This document shows positions 37,026 through 45,773 of a stretch of 64,000 nt of DNA, one piece after another. Both the position numbers and the translations under genes were made by a program. The DNA is from Pseudonocardia kujensis (lineage in GTDB: Bacteria > Actinomycetota > Actinomycetes > Mycobacteriales > Pseudonocardiaceae): the NCBI RefSeq assembly GCF_021283305.1, contig NZ_JAJSOK010000024.1:39653-103652 (forward strand), in the 5' to 3' direction. The stretch's first letter is position 1, and every line of letters begins with the position of its first letter. Under the pieces are notes generated by a model. The model was not told the origin of the DNA and made no database searches. It saw nothing but the letters and a program-made list of their open reading frames with translations.

Positions 37026-38752
37026 TCCTTCCCGAGGTGGTGGCGCGCCGGGCCGCGGAGACGCCGCGCCGGACCGCGTACGTGTTCCTGGACGAACGTG
37101 GCGCGGAGACCCGCGTGCTGACCTACGCCGAGCTGCACGAGCGGGCGGTCGGGGTCGCCGCGGCGTTGCCCTGCGGGCCCGGCGAGCGAGCGCTGCTGGC
37201 CTTTCCGCAGTGCCCCGAGTTCGTGATCGCGTTCTTGGGTTGCCTGTACGCCGGGGTGGTGGCGGTGCCGATGAACCCGCCGCGGCGCAACCGGGTGCAG
37301 GAGGCGACCGCAGCGGTGGTCGCGGACTCGGCGCCCGCAGCCGTCCTCACGCTGAGGTCCTCCCTCGACGCGCTGCAGGAGACGCTGCCGCAGGTACCCG
37401 CGTGGGTGGCGGTGGACGAGGTGGGCTCGGCCGCGGGCGTCCCCGTCGCCCGTGGGCCGGGCGACCTCGCGTTCCTGCAGTACACCTCGGGCTCGACCTC
37501 GGCCCCGAAGGGCGTGATGGTCTCCCACGGCAACCTCGCCGCGAACGAGGACATGATCGCCCGGGCGTTCGGGCACGACGAGGGCTCGACGGTCGTCGGC
37601 TGGGCTCCGTTCTTCCACGACCAGGGGCTGATCGGCAACCTGGTCCAGCCGCTGTGGGTGGGTGCTCAGGCGATCTTGATGTCGCCCATGGCGTTCGTCC
37701 GCAGGCCCCTGCTCTGGCTGGAGACGGTCTCCCGGTACCGCGCGCACACCAGCGGGGGCCCGAACTTCGCCTTCGACGCCTGCGTGGGCGCAGCCGCCCG
37801 CGGCACGGTTCCGACCCTGGACCTGAGCTGCTGGAAGGTCGCGTTCAACGGCGCCGAGCCGGTCCGCCCGGACACCCTCCGAACCTTCACCGAGCTGTTC
37901 GCCCCGCACGGCTTCGACCCTGCGGCGATGCATCCCTGCTACGGCCTGGCCGAGGCGACCCTGATCGTCACGGGCACCGGGAAACTGCGCGGCCCCCGAC
38001 TCCTGCTCGCCGACGCCGAAGCCCTCGAGACTGGTCGCGTCGCCCGGGCCTCGGCGGCACCTCGTGTGCGGGAGCTGGCAGGGTCCGGCGAGGTGCTCCC
38101 GGACGAGTCGGTGCGGATTGTCGACCCGCGGACCCGCCACGCCTCCGCGCCAGGTGCGGTCGGGGAGATCTGGGTGTCGGGGCCCGCCGTGGCCCAGGGG
38201 TACTGGCGCAACCCTTCGGCGACCAGCGAGACCTTCCGCGCGCGGATTGCCGGCGAGCCGGAGGAGTACCTCCGCACGGGGGACCTTGGGGTGATCGAGG
38301 ACGGCGAGCTCTATGTGGTCGGACGGATCAAGGACGTTGCGATCATCCGGGGCCGCAACCACCATCCGCAGGACGTGGAGCACACCGTCGCTACCGCACA
38401 CCCGGCGCTGCAGCCCGGTGCGGGAGCGGCCTTCGCGGTCCCCGGGCCGACCGGGGAACGGCTGGTCGTGGTGCAGGAGGTCCGCCGCGAGCACCGACGT
38501 GCCTGGGATCCGCAGGAGGTCGCCGGTGCCGTCCGAGCAGCCCTGGCACACGAGCACGGGCTGACCCTCGCCGAACTCGTCGTCACGCTGCCCGGTCGCG
38601 TGCCGAGGACGAGCAGCGGCAAGATCCGCCGCGCCGCCGCCGCGGCAATCCACGCACGCGACGGGTTCGATCGTTGGTCACCTTCCCGACACGAGGACGG
38701 CATGACCGTGGACAAGGGTGCGTCCGTGCTCACCGACGTCGAAGGAGCCTGA
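37022..38752 (+). CDS. Fatty acyl-AMP ligase (FAAL)
   Basis: A 576-residue adenylating enzyme with FLQYTSGSTSAPKGVMVSH, WAPFFHDQGLIGNLVQPLW, HPCYGLAEATLIVTG, YLRTGDLGVIEDGELYVVGR and a C-terminal RTSSGKIRR. FHDQGLIGN and PCYGLAE are diagnostic of FAALs rather than CoA ligases. The ATG overlaps the thioesterase stop. It activates a free fatty acid and loads an ACP, so the operon can modify an acyl chain that does not come directly from the synthase, or re-enter one released by a thioesterase. The expected partner is the ACP at 34104-34361. Confidence 0.92.
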   Translation: MILPEVVARRAAETPRRTAYVFLDERGAETRVLTYAELHERAVGVAAALPCGPGERALLAFPQCPEFVIAFLGCLYAGVVAVPMNPPRRNRVQEATAAVVADSAPAAVLTLRSSLDALQETLPQVPAWVAVDEVGSAAGVPVARGPGDLAFLQYTSGSTSAPKGVMVSHGNLAANEDMIARAFGHDEGSTVVGWAPFFHDQGLIGNLVQPLWVGAQAILMSPMAFVRRPLLWLETVSRYRAHTSGGPNFAFDACVGAAARGTVPTLDLSCWKVAFNGAEPVRPDTLRTFTELFAPHGFDPAAMHPCYGLAEATLIVTGTGKLRGPRLLLADAEALETGRVARASAAPRVRELAGSGEVLPDESVRIVDPRTRHASAPGAVGEIWVSGPAVAQGYWRNPSATSETFRARIAGEPEEYLRTGDLGVIEDGELYVVGRIKDVAIIRGRNHHPQDVEHTVATAHPALQPGAGAAFAVPGPTGERLVVVQEVRREHRRAWDPQEVAGAVRAALAHEHGLTLAELVVTLPGRVPRTSSGKIRRAAAAAIHARDGFDRWSPSRHEDGMTVDKGASVLTDVEGA

Positions 38753-39192
38753 TGGACGCCCCCAACCCCGACTTCGCCGAGGCCGTCCGGACGGCGCTGC
38801 AGACGATGCCCGCTGCAGCGCACCTCGGCTTCACCGTCGGAGCACTCACGCCGGGCACGGCCGAGCTGGTGCTGCACGTCCGGCCCGAACACACCCAGCT
38901 CGACGGTTTCGTGGCGGGCAGTGTGCTGGGTGCTCTCGCCGACTACGCGGGCGGCTCAGCAGCAGGCACGCTCCTGCCTGCCGGCTCGGCCTCCATGACG
39001 ACCGACTACACGGTGAAGATCCTCGCTCCCGCCAAGGGCGACATGATCGTCGCCCGTGGGCGGGTGGTGAAGGCGGGACACTCCACGTCTGTGGCGGCGA
39101 CCGACATCGTGGCGATCGACGGCAAGGCGGAGACGCTCTGCGCCACAGCCCTGGTCACGATGCGGAATCTCCCGGGCACTGACGTTCGCTGA
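38752..39192 (+). CDS. Hotdog-fold thioesterase (PaaI type)
   Basis: A 146-residue PaaI-like hotdog thioesterase: HLGFTVGALTPGTAELVLHV, then HTQLDGFVAGSVLGALADYA as active-site helix (the usual GG pair is VA here) and SMTTDYTVKILAPAKGDMIV in the long strand. The ATG overlaps the FAAL stop (TGATG). It ends the operon; a weak hairpin follows. With the type II thioesterase it gives two possible release or editing activities, and four hotdog thioesterases are found across the two acyl modules. Confidence 0.82.
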   Translation: MDAPNPDFAEAVRTALQTMPAAAHLGFTVGALTPGTAELVLHVRPEHTQLDGFVAGSVLGALADYAGGSAAGTLLPAGSASMTTDYTVKILAPAKGDMIVARGRVVKAGHSTSVAATDIVAIDGKAETLCATALVTMRNLPGTDVR

Positions 39193-39909
39193 CCAACGCA
39201 TCCGGTCATGCGATGACACGGGTGAGCCCACCGTGTGCCTGGGTCGGCACGCAGCCGGCGGTGGCCGGCCGCGACGGCGAGGACGGGAGGACAGCGCGCG
39301 GGAAGCGGCTCGGCGACGCGCAAGTGGGGTAACGGGCCAGCCTGAAATGCGCCCACGCGTGGCCGTGTGGGCGCTCTACGCTGACCCTCCCCTCGATCCG
39401 CTGAAGTCGTGGCACGAGTTCATGTTGGCCGAGGTCAGCCAGGGCTTGGAGTGCTGTGCGCCGCGCGATCAGCGTTTGTTCCAGAGCCGCGGGCGGTCCT
39501 GGAGGGCGCGCGCCGCGATCTCCGCGACGGCTTGGAGAGGCGTCCGCCGAGAGATCAGCACTGCATCAGGATCATCCGATCCCAGGACGGAATTGTGCTG
39601 GATCGCATCCATCACGTGACGATGCGTGCACGCTCCGTGACCAGCGCGACCGCCACGGAGTGCAGGAGCTCGTCGACCTGATCGAGGGATGTGTATTGAT
39701 GACCTCGGACGGTGCCGAGCGAGCACATCTCGCGCCGATCCCTCGACACGGCCGCCGCGAGTCGCGGGCGGTGACATCCTCGGGACCTTCGGCCCTTCAC
39801 GCCTCGGGCCCGGGGCGGCTCGACTCGCCTTCATAGCGGCGGCAGAGCGACAACGGAACCGGGTTGGGTGGAACGAGCACTCATGATCGTGGAAACCGCG
39901 GGAGAGGTC
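39193..39909. other. Non-coding or decayed stretch after the operon
   Basis: About 0.7 kb between the operon end and a small ORF. No reading frame has a recognisable domain, good start site and sustained actinomycete codon bias together. The composition is less GC-biased than the operon. A minus-strand frame near 39470-39570 reads protein-like for about 30 residues but has no start or family I recognise. I see no intact gene here. Confidence 0.5.
39216..39236 (+). terminator. Possible hairpin terminator after the lipid-synthase operon
   Basis: Six-base arms (39216-39221 and 39231-39236) with a 9-base loop begin 23 bases after the last stop codon of the operon. The stem is short and has no U-tract, so support is weak; position is the main argument. 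Confidence 0.35.
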
Positions 39910-40029
39910 ATGGCTACTTTTCGTGCTTCCGAGGTTGCGGCGACCCGGAACGAACTGGCCTTCAGCATGACGCAGGGCGTCCGTCCGGTGGTCGAGGTAC
40001 TACCGGTGACGGAGGCGCCGACGGGGTGA
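39910..40029 (+). CDS. Hypothetical small protein
   Basis: A 39-codon frame starting at an ATG behind GGGAGAGG (39899-39906). An in-frame ATG at 39883 would add nine residues but has a poorer site. The product (starting MATFRASEVAATRNELAFSM) shows no family I recognise. Existence rests only on the ribosome-binding site and an otherwise empty region. Confidence 0.25.
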   Translation: MATFRASEVAATRNELAFSMTQGVRPVVEVLPVTEAPTG

Positions 40030-40301
40030 CCCCGATGGCCGCCGGCGGGGTGTTTCGGCTGCGGTGCAGTGTCTGCGGACGAGTGCTCGGAGAGCTTCAC
40101 AGCGACGCCGGAAGTAGTTCGACCAGAATCGTTTGTACCGACAGCCGCAGCGGTGTGCGCAACATGCGGCCCGCGACGACCAGTCGATCACGCGCGTCGG
40201 TTGCGCGGGGTGGCCGCACTGATCATGGGAGTGATGTGGCGCCGGACGACATTGTCCGGACGCCTCCACGTAACTCGGCTACTGCGCCGAGCCATTCGAG
40301 C

Positions 40302-40346
40302 TCACTTCTTCTTCTTGCCCTTCTTCTTGTCCTTCTTCTTTGCCAT
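40302..40346 (-). CDS. 14-residue lysine-rich peptide (MAKKKDKKKGKKKK)
   Basis: A minus-strand 14-codon ORF from an ATG at 40346 to a TGA at 40302, with ten Lys codons, all AAG, broken by one Asp and one Gly. AAG is the expected Lys codon in GC-rich actinomycetes, but a run of them is very rare in such DNA by chance. A good sigma-70-type promoter and a perfect palindrome lie 50-95 bases upstream, and GGTGCACC precedes the ATG. I know no matching family with confidence. It could be a leader peptide, a short basic RNA-binding peptide or the tail of a decayed gene. Confidence 0.4.
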   Translation of the reverse strand: MAKKKDKKKGKKKK

Positions 40347-40383
40347 GGTGCACCCCCTCGACCGCTCGGTGTAACCCGTGATT

Positions 40384-40440
40384 AACGAGCGTCAACCTAT
40401 CATTGACGCCCGATTCGTCAAGTACGGGTTGACGCTCGTT
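40384..40440. promoter_or_regulatory. Palindromic promoter/operator upstream of the lysine-rich ORF
   Basis: A perfect 14-base inverted repeat (40384-40397 and 40427-40440) encloses a second one (TTGACG at 40403-40408, CGTCAA at 40416-40421). TTGACG/CGTCAA thus occurs four times in 57 bases. On the minus strand, TTGACG (40421-40416), a 16-base spacer and TAGGTT (40399-40394) form a good promoter aimed at the ORF at 40346. The symmetry suggests binding of a dimeric regulator that overlaps the -35 and -10 boxes. Confidence 0.55.
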
Positions 40441-40724
40441 CGTGAGCCGCTCGGCGTACGCACCTGAGGACCCACCGAGCGCGGTCGCGCCGAGCATGAG
40501 CCGCACGTCCCGCCGCGTTGGCGACCGACCAGATGGCCGCGTTGAAGCGGTGGCGAGCAGGCGCTGCTCGTGGCAGCGCCCTGCATGTCGGCGCCCGAGC
40601 CGGACGAGCAGGTGCACGGGCCGGCTAACCAGCAGACCCGCGAGACGGCGGCAGAGGAGGAGGCACGCCCGGCCGATCTCGGCCGGCGCCGCCGAGGCCC
40701 GATGCGGGGGTGGCAAGCGCGTCG

Positions 40725-41098
40725 ACGCCAGTTCGCCAAGCCCGGCGGGAGTCCGAGGTCGACTTCCAGAACGGTCTGCGCCGGTTGGGCCATCTCGGTG
40801 GCGTAGCACAGCCCGGTGGCGGAGAAGTGGGCCAGCACCTTCGGCGGACAGGCCGGCGGGGGGCCGACGACCTGGAGTGCTCGGGAGATCTCCGGGGGGA
40901 CGGTCGGGGGCATGTTGGTGTGGATGCCGAGCAGCCCTGCAGGCATGGCCAGGGCCATCTGTTCGGTGACGGCGTTGCCCCAGTCGCCGCCTGCGTGACG
41001 TAGCGGGTGTAGCCGAGCCGGTTCATGAGCTCGACCCACGCCAGGGCGATCCGGACCGGGTTCCACCCGGTCACGGTCGGCTTGCCCGAGAACGCGTA
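40725..41098 (-). pseudogene. Epoxide hydrolase fragment, frameshifted
   Basis: Minus-strand frames contain YAFSGKPTVTGWNPVRIALAW and MNRLGYTRYVTQ, then, one base out of frame, GGDWGNAVTEQMALAMPAGL and GIHTNMPPTVPPEI. Together these read as the middle of an alpha/beta-hydrolase epoxide hydrolase. GGDWG holds the nucleophile Asp. The break at about 40990 is explained by loss of one G in CAG-G-GGC. Similarity fades after LPPGLANW at about 40728. Both the N-terminal domain and the C-terminal His region are missing, so the gene is dead. Confidence 0.7.
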
Positions 41099-41151
41099 GC
41101 GTCCGGCGCGTAGGTTGCCCCCGGCGGCGACCCTGCGGGCCAACTGGCGGA

Positions 41152-41361
41152 GTGGAACGCGTGCTGACTCCGGGAGAGACGCGGGCCGAGGCGGCCGCGA
41201 TGTTGCTGGCCCGGCTCGAGGACCTCGTCGTCGCCTACGCCTCATTGCCCGCCGACGAGCGGGTGGAGGTGTTCAGCCGGGACGCGGACCGGATCACCGG
41301 CGAGGTCGCCCGGTACCTGCAGGCCGCGAGGCACCAGATCACCGCCTCACCGCGCCGCTGA
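41152..41361 (+). CDS. Hypothetical small protein
   Basis: A 69-codon frame from a GTG at 41152. The product (starting MERVLTPGETRAEAAAMLLA) is predicted helical and amphipathic, with normal actinomycete codon use. No domain is recognised and no strong ribosome-binding site is visible. It lies between two pseudogene fragments, so it may itself be a remnant. Confidence 0.3.
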   Translation: MERVLTPGETRAEAAAMLLARLEDLVVAYASLPADERVEVFSRDADRITGEVARYLQAARHQITASPRR

Positions 41362-41389
41362 GGACCGCGACACCGAACCGAACTCCTGA

Positions 41390-41600
41390 TCACCGGAGTC
41401 CCGAGTGGACGAAGCCGTCGACAATGCGGCGCTGCAGGACGAGGTAGAGGACCAGGTTCGGCAGACATGCCAGCCCGGCGGCGGCCATGAGCGGACCCCA
41501 ATCCGTTGCCCTCGTGCCCATGGAGTTGCTGAGGTCGAGCTGGAGCACCGCGTTGATGCGCTGCAGGACGAGCGCGGCCAGAAGTACTCGTTCAAGGCGA
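41390..41600 (-). pseudogene. C-terminal fragment of a MalG/UgpE-type ABC permease
   Basis: The minus strand encodes NEYFW, then after a one-base shift LVLQRINAVLQLDLSN, WGPLMAAAGLACLPNL, VLYLVLQRRIVDGF and a stop at 41390. This matches the last ~65 residues of the intact permease at 6611-7480 nearly position by position. The upstream part of the gene is absent. It is a remnant of a second importer of the same family, lying just before a phosphatase gene. Confidence 0.8.
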
Positions 41601-41906
41601 CGCCGGCATCGGCGCCTCGCTGGACGGTCCCCGCCGCCGAGGTGACGGCTCGTCTGCCGCTGGGGTCCCTCCGTGTCTCGCCGAGCGACCTGCGCGTTGA
41701 AGCGCCGGACTGATCGCGGTGTCCATCGCCGGTGCTGAGGGTGAGGCGAGCGCCGGTGGGGAGCCGGGGACGCCGAAGGGCGTCCGCTGGGATCTGCACC
41801 GCAGAGCGTTCATGTCGATCTTCGCGTCTGTTCACCAACGATGCCCGATCTTGTCGGTTCGGTCGCTTTATCTGCCAGAGTCCGTTACCACCCGAAAGAG
41901 GGAACA

Positions 41907-43367
41907 GTGACCACCTCTGACGCTTCCCACCGCGCCCCCGCGAACGCCTCCAGCGCCGAGGGCGGCTTGAACCGACGAGCCATGCTGCGCAACTCCGCAG
42001 CCGTCGGTCTCGGCATTGCCCTCTTCGGCAGCATCGATGCGATCGCGGGCCGTCCGGCGTTCGGCGCGCCGACCCGCGCCGCGTCCGGGTACGGGCCGCT
42101 GGTAGCGGATCCCCGCAAGCTGCTATCTCTGCCCGAGGGCTTCAGCTACAAGATCGTCGCTGAAGCAGGCATCACCCGCCTGACCGACGGCGGCGAGCCC
42201 ACGCCGAGTGATACCGACGGCACTGCGGCCTTCACCGTCCAGGACCGGACCGTCCTGGTGAACAACCATGAGATCGGTGGTGACGAAGCCTTCCGCGTAC
42301 CTCACCGACTCGGGCTCACCTATGACGAGGGTGCTGCGGGCGGGACCACCAACATCGAGGTCAGCGCCACCGGGGACCGGCTCGCCGAGTACGTCTCCGT
42401 CGCGGGAACACACAACAACTGCGCGGGTGGCGTCACCCCCTGGGGAACCTGGCTGACCTGTGAGGAAACCGAGGACAAGGCCGGCAAGCCCGTCGGCTCC
42501 GGAGTCCTCGCCAAGGACCACGGATTCGTCTTCGAGGTCAGCCCGGTGGGGCAGGCGAACATCGGCAACAGCCCGGTTCCGCTCACCTTCCTCGGGCGCT
42601 TCGCGCACGAGGCCGTCGCGGTCGACCCGAAAACCCTGGCCGTCTACCTGACCGAGGACGCGAACGACCCGCACGGCCTGCTCTACCGCTGGACCCCGCC
42701 GAAGGGGTTCACGGGCGGCAAGTGGAGCCTGAAGGGCCTCGCCGAGAACGCCGGTGGCCTGCAGGCCATGCGCTGCAGCCGCGGCAGCACGCACGTCAAG
42801 GACCTGTCGGAGGCGACCGCACCCGGTACTCAGTACAAGGTCGACTGGGTCGACGTGCCCGACCGGCTCGCTGCGACGACCTCGACCCGCAAGCAGTTCG
42901 CCGATGGTGCGATCACGCGGAGCCGCAAGTTCGAGGGCGCCTGGTGGGCCGACGGTGGGGCGTACATCGTCGCCAGCTACGCGCGTGCGTCGGACGGCAG
43001 TGTCAACGAGCACGACGGGCAGATCTGGTTCTACGAGCCGGGCAAGCAGCGGATCACCCTGAAGACGATCTTCACCGTGAACGCGACGCCGGATCAGGAA
43101 GGCACGAACTTCGACGGTCCGGACAACATCACCGTCTCGCCGTACGGCGGGGTGATCCTGGCCGAGGACGGCGAGGGCGTGCAGCACCTGGTCGGGGTCA
43201 CCGACCAGGGGAAGTCGTACGCGATGGCTCGCAACGATTTGAACGGCAACGAGTTCGCGGGCCCGACCTTCAGCGCCGACGGCAAACAGCTCTTCGCCGG
43301 CATCCAGTCACCGGGACATGTCTTCGCCATCACCGGCCCTTGGCGGCGCCCGTCGAACGGATCCTGA
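41907..43367 (+). CDS. TAT-exported DUF839/PhoX-like phosphatase
   Basis: A 486-residue secreted protein. A twin-arginine signal is present at residues 22-45 (NRRAMLRNSAAVGLGIALFG) with cleavage plausible after AFGA. The body matches the DUF839/PhoX beta-propeller family: LSLPEGFSYKIVAEAG, VQDRTVLVNNHEIGG, HNNCAGGVTPWGTWLTCEET, DPHGLLYRWTPP and FDGPDNITVSPYGGVILAED. The NNHE, CEE and GPDN segments supply metal-binding residues in PhoX enzymes, which are calcium/iron alkaline phosphatases active on phosphoesters outside the membrane. GTG 41907 follows AAAGAGGGA. It appears intact and sits alone between decayed regions. Confidence 0.88.
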   Translation: MTTSDASHRAPANASSAEGGLNRRAMLRNSAAVGLGIALFGSIDAIAGRPAFGAPTRAASGYGPLVADPRKLLSLPEGFSYKIVAEAGITRLTDGGEPTPSDTDGTAAFTVQDRTVLVNNHEIGGDEAFRVPHRLGLTYDEGAAGGTTNIEVSATGDRLAEYVSVAGTHNNCAGGVTPWGTWLTCEETEDKAGKPVGSGVLAKDHGFVFEVSPVGQANIGNSPVPLTFLGRFAHEAVAVDPKTLAVYLTEDANDPHGLLYRWTPPKGFTGGKWSLKGLAENAGGLQAMRCSRGSTHVKDLSEATAPGTQYKVDWVDVPDRLAATTSTRKQFADGAITRSRKFEGAWWADGGAYIVASYARASDGSVNEHDGQIWFYEPGKQRITLKTIFTVNATPDQEGTNFDGPDNITVSPYGGVILAEDGEGVQHLVGVTDQGKSYAMARNDLNGNEFAGPTFSADGKQLFAGIQSPGHVFAITGPWRRPSNGS

Positions 43368-44098
43368 GCGTCCGCACGAGCGACACCCACCCTGCGCCAC
43401 GTCCGCCGCGTTCCCTCCAGGAGCGCGGCGGAGGTGGCCGGCGTCCGTTCGCTGCGCGGCTGCCCTCGCGGAGCCAGCCCAGGCCGCCCCTCCTGAAGGC
43501 TGGATCCGATTCCTGTCCGTGGAACGGCGCTCTGCGGCGAGGGCGCTACGGATCGCGGGGGCGGTCGTCAGGTCAGTCGCCGCCGGGGACCTCAGGTACA
43601 CGGAAGGGTGTGCGCCACGGCCGGTCGTGTCCGATTTGCCTTCGGGCTGCGGTTGCTCGACATGGTCGGGTTCCTCCCTTCCATGCCGTTCCGGCCTCGG
43701 GCTCCGGACCACCGGCACCAGGATCGGCGGTGGCGACGGCCTCACGGTCGTAGTCGGGAGGCGGGACGAGCGGCTCTGCGCTGCTCACACGGCCTGGCTA
43801 CGCGGGCAAGGTCGGCGCACACCTCACGCGGCGAGTGTTCGCAGCGATCGCCAGTCCCGCGGCGCCGCAGCACCATCCTGTGTGAGGAGCGGCAGCCGTG
43901 CTGATACTGACCGTGGCGGGCTGGTTCGGCTTGGGCTAACCGAAAGCCGCTCGATCGCCTCTCGCGGACTACACGACTCGCCAATAACTGGGCTCTACCT
44001 CAACGCCTTGACTGGTGCAGAGTACTTCCACCCGGCCGTTCTGGAACCTGCGAATAGCGTTGGCAGCTAGTGACACGTCCCGTTCTATGTCAGGCCTT
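43368..44098. other. Intergenic stretch before the IS1380 element, no gene seen
   Basis: About 0.73 kb between the phosphatase and the IS1380 left end. Several frames are open on both strands, as expected in GC-rich DNA, but none shows a domain, a convincing start site or consistent codon bias. An ATGTCA at 44087 may be the original first codons of the IS481 transposase split by the IS1380 insertion (speculative). Confidence 0.45.
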
Positions 44099-45772
44099 AG
44101 CCCCGGCTCTTCATGGGCGGGCCGGGCGGCAGGCGACCCCGAAAGAAGAAAGTGCCTCGTGACCAGGTAAGGCAGGGCTTGCTGCGGGCCATGTCCGCCG
44201 CGGTCGAGGAGGCACTTTCCGAGTGCAGGCTACAACCACCCCGCCCAAAGATCATCGTGACCGCCGACGGGGCCGGGGTCGTGTCGCACGTCGGGTCTCG
44301 TCTGTCGGCCGACGTCGCGGACCGGACCACATTGACCGGCGAGTTGTCGCAGGCTCGGGGCGTGTTGCGTCCGCCGCGGGCCCGGCATGCTCCGCGCCGG
44401 GTGCTGGTGGATCTCGCTGTCGCGGTCGCCGACGGTGCCACCAGGATCTCCGAGATCGACGTGTTGCGCGACCAGCGCGAGTTGTTCGGCCAGGTCGCTT
44501 CGGACTCGACGTGCTGGCGGCTGCTCGACCGCCTCGACGACACCGCGCTCACGACTGTCGTAGCGGTACGGGCAAGGGCGCGGGAGGTGGTCTGGGACCA
44601 GCACGCCGAACTCCACGGACGGGCGTTCCCACCGGCCACGGTGGCCGGACGAGACCTCAACGTCCTGGTGCTCGACCTGGACGCGTCGATCGTGGTCTGC
44701 CACAGCGAGAAGGAACTCGCGGCGCCGACGTTCAAGCGGACCTTCGGCTACCACCCGCTGATGGCGTTCTGCGACAACACCTCCGAGTTCCTGGCAGGGG
44801 TGCTGCGCCGCGGTAACGCCGGCGCGAACACCGCCGCCGACCACATCACCGTGCTCGACCAGGCCCTCGCCCAGATCCCGACCAGCACCGCCACGGCCGC
44901 CCGATCCTGGTCCGCGCGGACACCGCAGGCTGCACGAAAGGGTTCCTCGCCCACGTCCGCAACCAGCAGAACAGGCTGATGAGCTGCGAGTTCTCCGTCG
45001 GCTGGGCCATCACCGACCGCGAACGCGCCGCCATCGGACTGGTCCCGAAGAAGGTGTGGGCCGACGCGGTCGACGCCGACGGCGGCCACCGCGACGGCGC
45101 CGGACTGGCCGAGCTCACCGGACTGCTGCCCGCCGCCTCGCTCAAGGGCTACCCCGAGGGCACCCGGGTGATCGTCCGCCGCGAACGCCCACACCCCGGA
45201 GCGCAGCTGGACCTCATGGAGACTCGTGACGGCTGGCGCCACACCTGCTTCGCCACCGACACCCCCGCCGGACAGTTGGCGGTCCTCGACGCCCGACACC
45301 GCACCCACGCCCGCGTCGAGGACCGGATCCGCACCGCGAAGGACACCGACCTGAACCACTTCCCCTCCCGCACCTTCACGATCAACACGGCCTGGCCGAC
45401 CGTCGTCATGCTCGCGGTCGACCTGCTCTCCTGGACCCAGCACCTGCTCCTCGACGGGCCTCTCGCCAAGGCCGAACCGAAGACGCTGCCCTACCGCCTC
45501 CTGCACGTCGCCGCCCGGATCACCCGAGGTCAACGCCGCACCTGGATCCGGATCCAGCAGTCCTGGCCCTGGGCCGAGCAACTCGCGACCGCGTTCGCCC
45601 GACTCCACGCCCTGCCCGCCCCCGCAGGCTGAACCCACTCCCGACCGGCACGAACGGCGCACGGAGCACCCGGCGGAACAGCAGGCCGGACGATCCCGCA
45701 CGCCCTTGACCCGGAAACCGAGACGAACATGGACGAGAGATCAACTACTACTTGTCATGAATCACCGGGGCT
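44099..45772 (+). mobile_element. IS1380-family insertion sequence
   Basis: A ~1.67 kb element bounded by imperfect inverted repeats, 44099-44115 and 45756-45772 (14 of 17 positions match, core AGCCCCGG/CCGGGGCT). The size fits the IS1380 family. It encloses a single transposase gene broken by one frameshift. No clear target-site duplication can be seen, partly because the right end abuts the truncated IS481 transposase. Confidence 0.75.
44113..45632 (+). pseudogene. IS1380-family transposase, frameshifted
   Basis: Two overlapping frames together encode one DDE transposase. The first (44113 to about 44880) has the hallmark VTADGAGVVSHVGSRLSADV and VLVLDLDASIVVCHSEKE. The second (from about 44880) continues as HGRPILVRADTAGCTKGFL, MSCEFSVGWAITD and ends at 45632. 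The frames join at about 44879 if one base is restored in the CCCG stretch, so a single-base deletion explains the break. The exact start is unclear: ATG 44113 lies inside the left inverted repeat, and the family region starts near 44240. It is probably inactive unless the frameshift is a sequencing error. Confidence 0.85.
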
Positions 45773-45773
45773 G

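Noticed and set aside
17509..39192. Phosphopantetheinyl transferase (PfaE-like) in the synthase operon
   Set aside because: None of the translated proteins carries the PPTase signature. The ACPs must be activated by an enzyme encoded elsewhere.
43368..44098. Possible genes between the DUF839 phosphatase and the IS1380 element
   Set aside because: Several frames of 70-250 codons are open on both strands, but they overlap one another, lack start sites and show no domain or consistent codon bias.
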